From: an uncultured Anaerolineae bacterium
Lineage (GTDB): Bacteria; Chloroflexota; Anaerolineae; Anaerolineales; Villigracilaceae
Direction: 5' to 3'
Assembly (NCBI GenBank): GCA_937120535.1
Contig: CAKZJX010000054.1
Span: 1 to 64,000, forward strand
Length of the DNA stretch: 64,000 nucleotides
Both the position numbers and the translations under genes were made by a program. The notes beneath the pieces are model-generated. The model saw only the letters and a list, made by a program, of their open reading frames with translations. It did no database searches and was not told the DNA's origin. The stretch's first letter is position 1, and each line of letters begins with the position of its first letter. Below are positions 1 to 7,607 of the stretch, piece by piece.

Positions 1-30
1 CCTCAACTTTCGAGTTGATAAGGAGGCTTG

Positions 31-450
31 ATGGCCGTACAAACACACACCCTATTTTTAAGCACCCGCGGTCACGCTGACATTCATGATATTACCGATC
101 GGGTACAGGCTACCCTGGCCAGCAGCGGCTTGCAAAATGGCGTTGCAACGGTGTTCTGTCCCTCGTCCACCAGCGCGCTCACCACCATTGAATACGAGAG
201 CGGTTGCCTAAGCGACTTGCGCCGGCTATTCGACGAGATCCTGCCGGCCCAGCGCGACTACGCCCACAATGCCCGTTGGGGAGATGGCAACGGGCACAGT
301 CATGTACGAGCTGCTCTGCTGGGTCCATCGCTTACCGTGCCCTTTGTCAACGGCCGGCTCACCTTGGGAACTTGGCAGCAGATTATCTACGTGGACTTTG
401 ATATCCGACCGCGTCGTCGAGAGTTGATCGTGCAAATGATAGGGGAATAG
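31..450 (+). CDS. YjbQ/UPF0047 family protein (secondary thiamine-phosphate synthase family)
   Basis: A 139-residue protein of the YjbQ/UPF0047 family, a compact trimeric fold. Family members have weak thiamine-phosphate synthase activity, but the physiological role is not settled. Family marks seen: CPSSTSAL near residue 45, the acidic TIEYESG stretch, HNARWGDGNGHSH around residue 85 carrying the conserved His/Asp cluster, and TLGTWQQI near 115. The length is typical. I chose the ATG at 31 rather than the TTG at 28 because AAGGAGG at 20-26 is correctly spaced for the ATG and too close for the TTG. It converges on the GNAT gene 8 bp downstream. What lies upstream is outside the window. Confidence 0.88.
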   Translation: MAVQTHTLFLSTRGHADIHDITDRVQATLASSGLQNGVATVFCPSSTSALTTIEYESGCLSDLRRLFDEILPAQRDYAHNARWGDGNGHSHVRAALLGPSLTVPFVNGRLTLGTWQQIIYVDFDIRPRRRELIVQMIGE

Positions 451-458
451 AGGCGGAA

Positions 459-911
459 TTACAGCCTCTTGGCGTAGATCACCAGATCGTCGCCCAGGCG
501 ATAAAAATCGCGGATCACCGCCTCGCGCTGATAGCCAATGGCCTCATAAAACGCACGCGTTGCGGCATACGCCTCTGTTCCCGAGGTTTCTACTAAGATC
601 AGACGCCCGCCTCGTTTTCGGACCTCGGACTCGGTCGCCCACATCAAGGCTTCTCCGACCCCCTGACGTTGAACCGAAGGGGCAACGGCGATCCAGTAAA
701 GATCATAAGCGCCCTGAGTCAGTCCACGTTCAGCAAAGCAGGTGAAACCGATCACCTGTCCATCTTGGCGTGCTACCAGGAAATGATAGCTCCCCTCATC
801 CCACAGCTCACGGACAGTATCCTTCTCTTCCTGGTTGAACATATCGATCTGCGCAATAACCGCCAGGATGCCCTGGCGGTCGTCCGCTTGAGCAGGTTCA
901 ATGATGATCAT
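459..911 (-). CDS. GNAT family N-acetyltransferase
   Basis: A 150-residue GCN5-related acetyltransferase that would transfer acetyl from acetyl-CoA to an unknown amine. The acetyl-CoA binding motif A is visible as VAPSVQRQGVGEALM (R-x-x-G-x-G/A type), followed by the usual strand and the TRAFYEAIGYQ helix of motif B. Two ATGs are possible (917 and 911). I prefer 911, because it makes an ATGA overlap with the stop of the upstream ATP-grasp gene and has AAGGA at proper distance. The overlap implies translational coupling with the ligase, so the acetyltransferase may act on the same or a related amino-acid or peptide substrate. That last point is inference. Confidence 0.85.
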   Translation of the reverse strand: MIIIEPAQADDRQGILAVIAQIDMFNQEEKDTVRELWDEGSYHFLVARQDGQVIGFTCFAERGLTQGAYDLYWIAVAPSVQRQGVGEALMWATESEVRKRGGRLILVETSGTEAYAATRAFYEAIGYQREAVIRDFYRLGDDLVIYAKRL

Positions 912-1927
912 CCCCATCCTTCACGCTGCATGGCCAGCAGGAGAATGCGTTCCACCATGTGATCATAATCGTAACCGGCTATCTCGGCGCTGCGCGCAAA
1001 GCCGGCTTCGGGCGAGAGATCGGGGATCTCGTTGATGTCAATCACATATGGAATACCATGACGGTAGCGGATATCCACACGGCCTAGATCGCGCAAACCC
1101 ATGGCCTGGAAGGCTCGAACGGCGGTGTGTTGGATACACTGTTCTTCCTCAAGGCTCAAGCGAGCCGGGCAGATCACGCCGAATGAAGTATACGTGAATG
1201 AATCTTCTACCCATTTTGACTCATAGGTCAGGAAGGAGCGAAGTGGATCGGCCACCGCCGAGAAGTCATGTTCGGAGATGGGCATAACCTCCATGGTGCC
1301 GTTTCCCCACATCGAAACAGCAAACTCTCTCCCAACGATATACTCTTCCACCAGTGCCGGCTGGCAATACTCGCTGAGCACATACTCCACCCGGCGGAAC
1401 AGGTCGTTGGGACTGGTCACCACCGAGGTCTCTTCGATGCCTACACTCCCATCTTCATGCACCGGTTTTACGATGGCCGGGAAGGGCACAGTGATCTCGC
1501 CGCAGGGACGGGTGAAGACCTGATAGGCTGGCGTGGGCACGCCGAGCTGCAATAGGCGCTGTTTAGCACGCGCTTTATCGGTGCATAGGCGGATCGCTTC
1601 GGCGCAAGAACCGGTGTGTTTGAAGCCCAACCGATCGATCACCTGGGGAATGAGCGAAGCGCTGAAATTATCTCCCGCAAAGCCATCGCAAATGTTAAAA
1701 ACAAACGTGTTGCACGGCGAATAGCGACTGAGTTCGCGCGCAAACAACTCTAGATCGTTCGTGACCGGCACCATCACCGTCGAATATCCTAGACGGCAAA
1801 GGGCCTGGTATACTGAGGCAGCCGTCTTTGTGGTGTATTGTAGGGCGATCAGGTCTTGAGATTCCCCGCGGACGATCTCTTCTTCCTGATTATAAACAAG
1901 AGCAATGAGTGGCTCTTCTATGTCCAT
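908..1927 (-). CDS. ATP-grasp ligase of the D-alanine--D-alanine ligase family
   Basis: A 339-residue ATP-grasp enzyme. Visible parts: a Rossmann-like N-terminal domain with FNICDGF near residue 80, the ATP-binding segment FPAIVKPVHEDGSVGI near 150, VEEYIVGREF near 200, and the C-terminal metal/phosphate segment IDINEIPDLSPEAGFARSA (Asp/Glu/Asn metal ligands). This fits Ddl-type carboxylate-amine ligases, but it is divergent enough that it may not be the cell-wall Ddl; it could ligate another amino acid or peptide. It is co-transcribed with the downstream GNAT gene. Its ATG sits 7 nt after a TATCAT hexamer on the minus strand, which fits a leaderless transcript. Confidence 0.85.
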   Translation of the reverse strand: MDIEEPLIALVYNQEEEIVRGESQDLIALQYTTKTAASVYQALCRLGYSTVMVPVTNDLELFARELSRYSPCNTFVFNICDGFAGDNFSASLIPQVIDRLGFKHTGSCAEAIRLCTDKARAKQRLLQLGVPTPAYQVFTRPCGEITVPFPAIVKPVHEDGSVGIEETSVVTSPNDLFRRVEYVLSEYCQPALVEEYIVGREFAVSMWGNGTMEVMPISEHDFSAVADPLRSFLTYESKWVEDSFTYTSFGVICPARLSLEEEQCIQHTAVRAFQAMGLRDLGRVDIRYRHGIPYVIDINEIPDLSPEAGFARSAEIAGYDYDHMVERILLLAMQREGWG

Positions 1928-2262
1928 TGCGCAAATGATAGCTGCTTCTTGGCTTCACACCCTGCCGTATAGCAGTTGCTTCGGTTGTGATCACAAAATC
2001 CGATTAGCGATGAAGTTGCCACCGCTGTCAAGGATCTTCTTATGCCAAACCACGAGAATGGCCTCGACGTTGATGCATTTGTCGGCGATGTGTAGCTGTG
2101 CAGAGATGACTTTCTGGTTTGATTTATACTACATTCCAAAGCAGATGCAAGGATTTTTGATCTTAAGATTCCCCAGAAGTTAAAATTTTAAGATTGATAA
2201 ATGTTAAAGAATAATCTAGTCCAAGACAAAAAAGCATACGCAAGGAAGGGAAATCTTAAATT
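1928..2262. other. Intergenic region with repeated TTAAGATT words
   Basis: About 335 bp between the ATP-grasp gene and the S51-like gene, both on the minus strand. ORFs listed here look random. It is much more AT-rich than its surroundings at 2100-2270 and holds three related words: the palindrome ATCTTAAGAT at 2160-2169, TTTTAAGATT at 2186-2195, and the 19-nt near-palindrome AATCTTAAATTTTAAGATT at 2252-2270, which overlaps the stop codon of the S51-like gene. The end near 1928 should hold the ligase promoter (TATCAT, 7 nt before its ATG). Confidence 0.6.
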
Positions 2263-2270
2263 TTAAGATT
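2160..2270. repeat. Cluster of three TTAAGATT-containing palindromic words
   Basis: Three copies of a TTAAGATT core occur within 111 bp. The last forms two perfect 9-nt arms (AATCTTAAA and TTTAAGATT) around a single T. They could be operator sites or part of the 3' end of the minus-strand mRNA. The AT-rich arms make a poor terminator. Function is unknown. Confidence 0.45.
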
Positions 2271-3315
2271 TAACCCTTTCCAATACCTGACCCGAGGGAG
2301 TGTCGATCACCTTCCAACCCCGTGCCCGAATCTCAGCACGCAGGCGATCGGACTCAATCCAATCCTTGACGGCGCGAGCACGGGCGCGCATCTCCAGCAG
2401 AGCCTTCACTTCGTCATCTGGCCCGGGCGCTGGTTCTTCCACAGCGGTCTGCGAGCGAGCCATTTGGACAAGCTCCCACGCATGCGCAGAAAGACCCTCT
2501 TCAAGCGCTGGAAAGTGTATTGCCCCTAACTCGCTCAAAGGGAAAGCACTGCCCGAAGCATACGTTCGAGTCTCGAGACGACGCACTATGGAGACCGAGC
2601 CGGCCCCGCTGACCGTGCAAGTTCCCTGTTCCAGGTCAAGGGTTAGGCCAGTATGCTCATCCAAGCCGATCACAGTGTGATCAAGTGGGAGCAGAACACG
2701 CCACTGTTCGAAGCGTTCCACCCCGACAAAACAGCGGCTAGTGTCCAATTCAGCGCCACCCTCAGTGTTGTTCCAGTGGGGGACAAAGGAGAGCGACAGG
2801 CCAAAATCGGCAAAGAGGTCTAGGCCAGGCACCGCGTGCACATCCTCACCCACTTTGTAGATTTCGTAGACCGGCAACACCCAAGCCCCAACGGAAATGG
2901 TAGCGGCCGAAGCAAAGACCAAACAGGCGCCTAGGCGATGGCAGACACGGATCAGATCCCAGGCCAGAGAACCACGGAGTTGGCGAACAGCATAGGTTGG
3001 GCTGCCCGGCCCCATGAAGATCAGGTGAGCATGCAAAAGCGGTCGCACCAGCTCAGGATCGTCGGGACTAAAGGGTGTGCCGCGCTTGCGAGCTGGGATC
3101 ACCTCCACCGTTGGCGAGTAGTTCTGCAAACGCTTGCGCAAAAAGTCGGCCACACGGCCGGCCACTGCAGCTGAATTCAATTCAAAACCGGCCGGCGTTT
3201 CGAGCACGGCGATACGCGGTCGCTCGGGCAAGGTTTGAACCAACGATTCAAAGATACGACCACCAACCAGCGAAGTCTCTCCGGAACCCAGGAAGGCAAT
3301 TCGACCAAACGGCAT
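2263..3315 (-). CDS. S51-like (cyanophycinase/glutamine-amidotransferase fold) protein with a cysteinyl-tRNA-synthetase-like C-terminal tail
   Basis: A 350-residue two-part protein. Residues 1 to about 250 resemble the peptidase S51/cyanophycinase class I amidotransferase fold: GSGETS at 10-15, MGPGSPTY at 101-108, and the nucleophile-elbow-like FASAAT with candidate Ser136, then HWNNTEGG near 180. Residues from about 300 to the end (ALLEMRARARAVKDW, SDRLRAEIRARGW, DTPSGQV) match the C-terminal helical subdomain of cysteinyl-tRNA synthetases, which there contacts tRNA. The fusion suggests an RNA- or tRNA-linked amide hydrolase, which is inference. It follows the UGA-containing peroxiredoxin with a 1-nt gap and is probably the last gene of the ruvB-queA operon. 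No Shine-Dalgarno is evident, so translation may be coupled. Confidence 0.8.
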   Translation of the reverse strand: MPFGRIAFLGSGETSLVGGRIFESLVQTLPERPRIAVLETPAGFELNSAAVAGRVADFLRKRLQNYSPTVEVIPARKRGTPFSPDDPELVRPLLHAHLIFMGPGSPTYAVRQLRGSLAWDLIRVCHRLGACLVFASAATISVGAWVLPVYEIYKVGEDVHAVPGLDLFADFGLSLSFVPHWNNTEGGAELDTSRCFVGVERFEQWRVLLPLDHTVIGLDEHTGLTLDLEQGTCTVSGAGSVSIVRRLETRTYASGSAFPLSELGAIHFPALEEGLSAHAWELVQMARSQTAVEEPAPGPDDEVKALLEMRARARAVKDWIESDRLRAEIRARGWKVIDTPSGQVLERVKS

Positions 3316-3316
3316 A

Positions 3317-3793
3317 CTACGTAGCGGAGGAATGGAGCTGATCGAGCACGCGCAACAGAGTATCGTTATTGGGAATGTCGGTCATAGAAGCACCATAATG
3401 GGCATAGCGAATGTATCCCTCGGCATCTACGATACACATGAGCGGCATGCGGCCCAGCTTGAAGAAGTTCACTTCCTGACGATAGAGTACGGCCACACGA
3501 TGTTCGGGATCGGGAATGCCGATAAAGGGGAGGTGTTCCTTCTCCCAGTATTGCTCAAAGGCTGGAAGGGTGTTGGGACCGATCGCCAGAATTTCTGCAC
3601 CGCGAGCGCGAAATTTCTCATAATCATCTCTCAAGCGCGCCAACGACGCGCGGCAATACGGTCACATAAACCCACGCAGGAAGGCCAAGACCACCGGCCG
3701 GCCGCGAAAATCGGACAGGCGAATTCGATTGCCGCGCACGTCAGTGGCTTCAAAGTCAGGTGCGCGTTCGCCGAAGAGAAGCAGATCTTTCAT
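3317..3793 (-). CDS. Peroxiredoxin-like protein, selenoprotein candidate (in-frame UGA at the peroxidatic Cys)
   Basis: The ORF track shows only the last 108 residues. Reading upstream in the same frame gives an intact N-terminus starting at the ATG at 3793, interrupted only by TGA at 3664-3662 (codon 44). The sequence around it reads LRGFM-UGA-PYCRASL. This is exactly where thioredoxin-fold peroxiredoxins of this type carry the first Cys of a CPYC/CPFC motif, so Sec gives UPYC. The rest is a normal AhpC/TSA-type domain: APDFEATD near 11, IGPNTLPAFEQYW, PDPEHRVAVLY and FKLGRMPLMCIVDAEG. Total 158 residues, normal for the family. It would reduce peroxides at the expense of thiols. A hairpin starting 10 nt after the UGA fits a bacterial SECIS element. 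Alternatives are a TGC-to-TGA sequencing error or a recent nonsense mutation. The ATG lies 3 nt after the uracil-DNA glycosylase stop codon. Confidence 0.8.
3635..3651 (-). promoter_or_regulatory. Putative bacterial SECIS hairpin
   Basis: On the coding (minus) strand, GCGCG-U-CGUUG-G-CGCGC follows the UGA codon. It has a five-pair GC stem closed by U·G and an apical loop CGUUG whose second base is G. The apical loop begins 17 nt after the UGA. Known bacterial SECIS elements have a small loop with G in the first two positions at roughly this distance. Folding was done by eye only. Confidence 0.6.
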
Positions 3794-3796
3794 GAG

Positions 3797-4513
3797 TTAT
3801 GTCTCCTGTTCTTCATTTTGGCTCAAGAAGCGATTGACTTGAGTCCAGACGGCGTCAAACATAGTCTGGGTAAGACGGCCAGTTCGGGTGTTTTGCTGGC
3901 TAGGGTGATAAGAGCAGATCAAGGTTGCCGAGGGAAGGTCCGGTCGTTGGGAGCGGAGGAAGTAAGTTGCGCCATGGGCAAAGGTCAGCGCTGATCGTTG
4001 AAACACCGGCGCAGCGGCGGAATATATGCGCAGCAGGCTATCAAAAGCTATCCGACCCAAGACAACGATGATCTCGGGGCGGATGAGTTGAATTTCACGT
4101 TCCAGAAATGGGCGACAACGGGCGAGTTCATCTGGGGCCGGCCGATTGTCGGGAGGGACACAACGCACAGCGGCGGTGATATAAAGGTTGCGCAATTGCA
4201 GCCCATCGCCAGGTCCAGACGAATGGGGTTGATTGGCAAAGCCGGCGCGATAAAGAGCAGGGTAGAGAAAGTCGCCAGAGGCATCGCCGGTGAACATGCG
4301 ACCGGTGCGATTGGCTCCATGTGCCCCGGGAGCCAAACCGATCACCATCACCTGGGCCCGGGGATCGCCAAAACCAGGGACCGGTTTTCCCCAATATTCT
4401 TGATGACGATATAGCCGGCGCTTGTGATGAGCCACCGCCTCCCGCCATTCCACCAGGCGAGGGCAGAGACGACAGCCGAGAAGGAAAGTATTCAATTCAT
4501 CGAGCGAATCCAT
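3797..4513 (-). CDS. Family 5 (UDGb-type) uracil-DNA glycosylase with Fe-S cluster
   Basis: A 238-residue member of the uracil-DNA glycosylase superfamily that excises uracil, and in this family often hypoxanthine, from DNA. The N-terminal CRLCPRL gives the first Cys pair of the [4Fe-4S] site, and AAVRCVPPDNRP plus ARCRPF give the other two Cys. Motif 1 is GLAPGAHGANRTG, the family-5 form lacking the catalytic Asp/Asn of other families. The C-terminal motif is SYHPSQQNT. It overlaps the upstream AlaX gene by 22 nt and lies 3 nt before the peroxiredoxin, so it belongs to the same operon as ruvB (DNA repair). Confidence 0.9.
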   Translation of the reverse strand: MDSLDELNTFLLGCRLCPRLVEWREAVAHHKRRLYRHQEYWGKPVPGFGDPRAQVMVIGLAPGAHGANRTGRMFTGDASGDFLYPALYRAGFANQPHSSGPGDGLQLRNLYITAAVRCVPPDNRPAPDELARCRPFLEREIQLIRPEIIVVLGRIAFDSLLRIYSAAAPVFQRSALTFAHGATYFLRSQRPDLPSATLICSYHPSQQNTRTGRLTQTMFDAVWTQVNRFLSQNEEQET

Positions 4514-5700
4514 AGCTTTGCACGCTCCACAAGGCCAGGAAGAGCATTTTCCGGTGCAATGCCTCCCCCTTGGGCCAAGCGAGAGTCGCCTCCGCCGCGA
4601 CCGCCGAATAACGCAAGAAGATGGTTCAATAGATCTCGCGCATCAATACCGCCATCTGGAGCGCAAGCGACCACAAGCGAGAGCTTTTGTCCTTGCTGGG
4701 CAATCAGCACAGCCACAACGTTTGAGTGGCGGACGAGATGGCCGGCCAGGATGCGAAGTTCAGCCGGAGAACGGCCAGAAAGAAGGTGGACTACCGATCG
4801 CCATTGGCCTATCGTTTCGGCCTGTTCCAAATAGCGACGGGCCTCAACTTCTAGGATTTGAGCGGTGCAGGTCTCTAGGTCAAGGCGCAGGCGGGTATTT
4901 TGGTCCAGCAGTTTCTGCACCAGAGAGGACAAATCTTCTATCCGGGTGCTGAGGCGATCGGCTGCCTGCTGAGCCGATCGGTGAATGAGTCGGAAGGCGC
5001 GTAGCGCTTGCCGGCCGGCCACAAAGTGCAAGCGCAGTTTGCGATTGATGCGCTCCGTTCGCACGATGCACAGCAGGCCGATCATGCCGGTGCTCAGGCA
5101 ATGGGTTCCGCCACAGGGGGTGTAGTCGTAGCCCTCGATCTCAACAATGCGCACCGTTCCGCTGACTTGGGGCGGTTTGCGCAATGGCAAGGCAGCCAGG
5201 CCGGCCGGATCGAGAAAGTAGGACTTCACCGGCCGATCCTCGAAGAGGATTTCCTTCACCACATCTTCTGCGCGCTGTAGGTCTACTTCTGGCAGGTCGG
5301 CAACTTCTAGGTCCACAGTGGAAGGAGTGAGGGTGTTGATGTTGGCTGAAATGGATTCGATGTTCAACTCGCGCAGTAAGACAGCGCTCAGCAGGTGTTG
5401 GCCGGTGTGATGTTGCATGGCGCTGAGCCGGCGCTGGCGGTCGATCTGGGCTTCGTAGTGGCCCGGGGCAAGCGGACGATCCAGGACGTGGATAATGCGC
5501 TGGTCATCTCCCCAGTACACATCGAGCACACGGGCTTCTCCGATCTGCCCTAGGTCGTGTTCCTGACCGCCGCCGGTGGGGTAGAAGTAGGTGTAGGGCA
5601 GGATGACGGCGGTGTTTTGATCCACCAGGGGGAAGGTCTCGAGGACTTCAGCGGTGAAGCGAAGGTATAGGGGATCGGTCAAGTAGCGGGGTTCAGTCAT
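4492..5700 (-). CDS. Alanyl-tRNA editing protein, long AlaX type with DHHA1 domain
   Basis: A 402-residue stand-alone editing protein that hydrolyses mischarged Ser- or Gly-tRNA(Ala). The N-terminal beta-barrel carries YFYPTGGGQEHDLG; the editing active site has the zinc ligands HHTGQHLLS (HxxxH) near residue 98 and CGGTH near 197. A C-terminal DHHA1-like domain ends with the Gly-rich GGRGGGDSRLAQGG, as in the AlaRS C-terminus. This is the long AlaX-L form, which resembles AlaRS without the synthetase core. It overlaps queA by 4 nt (ATGA) and the glycosylase by 22 nt. Confidence 0.92.
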   Translation of the reverse strand: MTEPRYLTDPLYLRFTAEVLETFPLVDQNTAVILPYTYFYPTGGGQEHDLGQIGEARVLDVYWGDDQRIIHVLDRPLAPGHYEAQIDRQRRLSAMQHHTGQHLLSAVLLRELNIESISANINTLTPSTVDLEVADLPEVDLQRAEDVVKEILFEDRPVKSYFLDPAGLAALPLRKPPQVSGTVRIVEIEGYDYTPCGGTHCLSTGMIGLLCIVRTERINRKLRLHFVAGRQALRAFRLIHRSAQQAADRLSTRIEDLSSLVQKLLDQNTRLRLDLETCTAQILEVEARRYLEQAETIGQWRSVVHLLSGRSPAELRILAGHLVRHSNVVAVLIAQQGQKLSLVVACAPDGGIDARDLLNHLLALFGGRGGGDSRLAQGGGIAPENALPGLVERAKLWIRSMN

Positions 5701-6794
5701 AGGATCAACATAGCGTCGCCAAATGAGTAGAAACGATAGCCCTCCCGTATAGCGAGGCGGTAGGTCTCCAGGATGCGCTGCCGGCCGGCAAAGGCGCTCA
5801 CCAGCATGATTAGGGTGGAACGGGGCAAGTGAAAGTTGGTGATCAGGGCGTCTACTACGCGGAAGCGGTAGCCGGGGAGGATGTAGAGAGAGGTGTCGCC
5901 CCGGAAGGGTGGTAGAAGGCCCTCAGCTTGGGGAGAGGAGGGTGCGGCTGAAAAGCAGGGCAGGTCTTGGGGCGAAGGAGCAGCGAAAGGCGGCAGAGGC
6001 GGTAGGTTGGAGGCAACAGCAGCGCTCTCTAGGGTGCGAACCGAGGTGGTGCCGACGGCGATGACGCGCCGGCCGGCGCAACGCGTCTCGTTCACAGCAA
6101 GAGCCGTCTCTTCGGGCAGCTCGCACCACTCGGAATGCATCTTGTGTTGACGGGGATCGGGCTCGGTGACCGGGACGAAGGTGTCGAGGCCGATGTGTAG
6201 GGTGACGTATGCCAGGCGTATGCCCTGAGATTGAAGTTCATCCAACAAGCGCGGCGTGAAGTGCAGGCCGGCAGTAGGAGCGGCCGCCGAGCCAGGCACG
6301 CGAGCATAGACGGTTTGATAACGCTCTGGGTCGGTCAGTTGCTGGTGAATGTATGGGGGCAGGGGAACATGACCGAGGCGCGGCAAGTAAGGCTCGATGG
6401 GTTCGGCAAAGTGAACCAGGCGCTCGGCTCCGTCGAGCAAGGCCACAATCTCTGCCTGCGGGCCATTCTCCACTGTCAGTTTGCTGCCGGCTCTCAAGCC
6501 TTTGCCGCCAACCAAGGCCTCCCAGGTGAGGTCGTCACGGCGGCGCAGCAGGAGCAGTTCGACGCGACCACCGGTTGGTTTGCGAGCATAGAGCCGCACT
6601 GGAATGACGCGCGTTTGGTTGAGGACCAGCAGGTCTCCCGGATGCAGGTAGCGGCCAATCTCACGAAAGACGGAATGTTCGGCTTCCCCTGTTTGACGGT
6701 GTAAGACCAGCAGGCGCGAGGCGTCACGCGGCTCGACAGGTGTCTGGGCAATTTGCGATTCGGGGAGGTCGTAGTCGAAATCAGCAAGGTTCAT
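5697..6794 (-). CDS. queA: S-adenosylmethionine:tRNA ribosyltransferase-isomerase QueA
   Basis: A 365-residue enzyme that transfers and isomerises the ribosyl moiety of SAM onto 7-aminomethyl-7-deazaguanine in tRNA, giving epoxyqueuosine. It begins [17 protein letters not shown], and family marks include [44 protein letters not shown] and [15 protein letters not shown]. The ORF in the track extends 101 codons upstream, but that part is the pseudouridine synthase read in a wrong frame. The true ATG at 6794 overlaps the rluE-like stop as ATGA. A Pro-rich stretch of roughly 27 extra residues (compared with E. coli QueA) lies between RTLESAA and [11 protein letters not shown]. Linkage to ruvB is common in bacteria. 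Confidence 0.95.
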   Translation of the reverse strand: MNLADFDYDLPESQIAQTPVEPRDASRLLVLHRQTGEAEHSVFREIGRYLHPGDLLVLNQTRVIPVRLYARKPTGGRVELLLLRRRDDLTWEALVGGKGLRAGSKLTVENGPQAEIVALLDGAERLVHFAEPIEPYLPRLGHVPLPPYIHQQLTDPERYQTVYARVPGSAAAPTAGLHFTPRLLDELQSQGIRLAYVTLHIGLDTFVPVTEPDPRQHKMHSEWCELPEETALAVNETRCAGRRVIAVGTTSVRTLESAAVASNLPPLPPFAAPSPQDLPCFSAAPSSPQAEGLLPPFRGDTSLYILPGYRFRVVDALITNFHLPRSTLIMLVSAFAGRQRILETYRLAIREGYRFYSFGDAMLIL

Positions 6795-7350
6795 CGTTTC
6801 CACAAAGCCAGGATCTCCTGAGGGGTGAGTTGTCGCCATTCGCCGGGCTGCAGGGTTCCTATGGCGAGGGGACCGATAGCTACACGGACCAGGCGTAGAG
6901 TGGGCAGGCCGACGACAGCGGTCATTTTGCGCACTTGGTGTTTTTTGCTCTCCCGCAGGCGGATCTCTAACCAGGCGGTCGGGCCATGGGGGGTGATCGG
7001 TTGGGACGAGGCGGCAGGTCAGGGTCTGGGATGAGGCGGACCTGCGCTGGGCGGGTGAGGAAGTCCTTAAGGCGAATGCCGCGTTGGAGACGGTCAAGCG
7101 CCTCGGGAGTCGGTATTCCTTCTACTTGAACGTAGTAGGTTTTTTCGATATGGTGGCGCGGATGGGTCAGATGATGGATCAGCTTGCCATCGTCCGTAAG
7201 TAAGAGCAGGCCCTCCGAGCGCAGGTCGAGCCGGCCGGCCGCGTAGACGTTGGGGATGGGGATGTAGTCTTTGAGGGTAGGGTGGCCGGCGCCTTCGTCG
7301 GTGAAGGTGGAGAGCACCCCGTAGGGTTTGTAGAAGAGGAGGGTGGGCAT
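6791..7350 (-). pseudogene. RluE-like 23S rRNA pseudouridine synthase, disrupted by a 1-nt frameshift
   Basis: The N-terminal 115 or so residues (start at 7350) have LLFYKPYGVLSTFTDE and the catalytic-Asp motif GRLDLRSEGLLLLTDDG, typical of the RsuA/RluE branch. The frame then ends early at a TAG near 6967. The expected C-terminus continues in the -1 frame: [38 protein letters not shown], then a stop overlapping the queA ATG. The switch lies around the CCC run at 7003-7005; one extra C there would restore PPRPQPITPHG. So there is a 1-base deletion, a sequencing error, or less likely a programmed shift. The intact downstream half argues for a very recent event or an error. Coordinates span the whole reconstructed gene. 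Confidence 0.85.
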
Positions 7351-7351
7351 C

Positions 7352-7576
7352 TCACCGTCGCCATCGAACTAGGAGGTTGAGCAGAAGGGTGAGCAGCAGC
7401 GAGAGAAGGATGGAAGTGGCAAGCGGGAAGTAGAAAGTGAAGTTTTCGCGCTCGATGCGAATGTCGCCCGGCAGGCGGCCGAGAGGCAAGCCGAATTTGC
7501 TCACTAGGTAGATCAGGCCGCCAATCACAATCAGGAGGATGCCGATAAGGATGAGGGAACGAGCAAAGGTCTCCAT
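7352..7576 (-). CDS. DUF2905 family small membrane protein
   Basis: A 74-residue protein with two hydrophobic segments flanking the conserved LPLGRLPGDIRIERENFTFYFPL core that defines DUF2905. Function is unknown; the family is small, membrane-bound and often located next to ruvB/queA. It lies one base before the pseudouridine synthase start and 31 bp after ruvB, inside the same minus-strand operon. Confidence 0.88.
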   Translation of the reverse strand: METFARSLILIGILLIVIGGLIYLVSKFGLPLGRLPGDIRIERENFTFYFPLATSILLSLLLTLLLNLLVRWRR

Positions 7577-7607
7577 AGGGCATTGCGATCGGGATTTGAG
7601 GTTAGGA

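Noticed and set aside
6795-7097. Extension of the queA ORF upstream of 6794
   Set aside because: This is the rluE-like gene read in another frame; QueA family N-termini begin at MNLADF.
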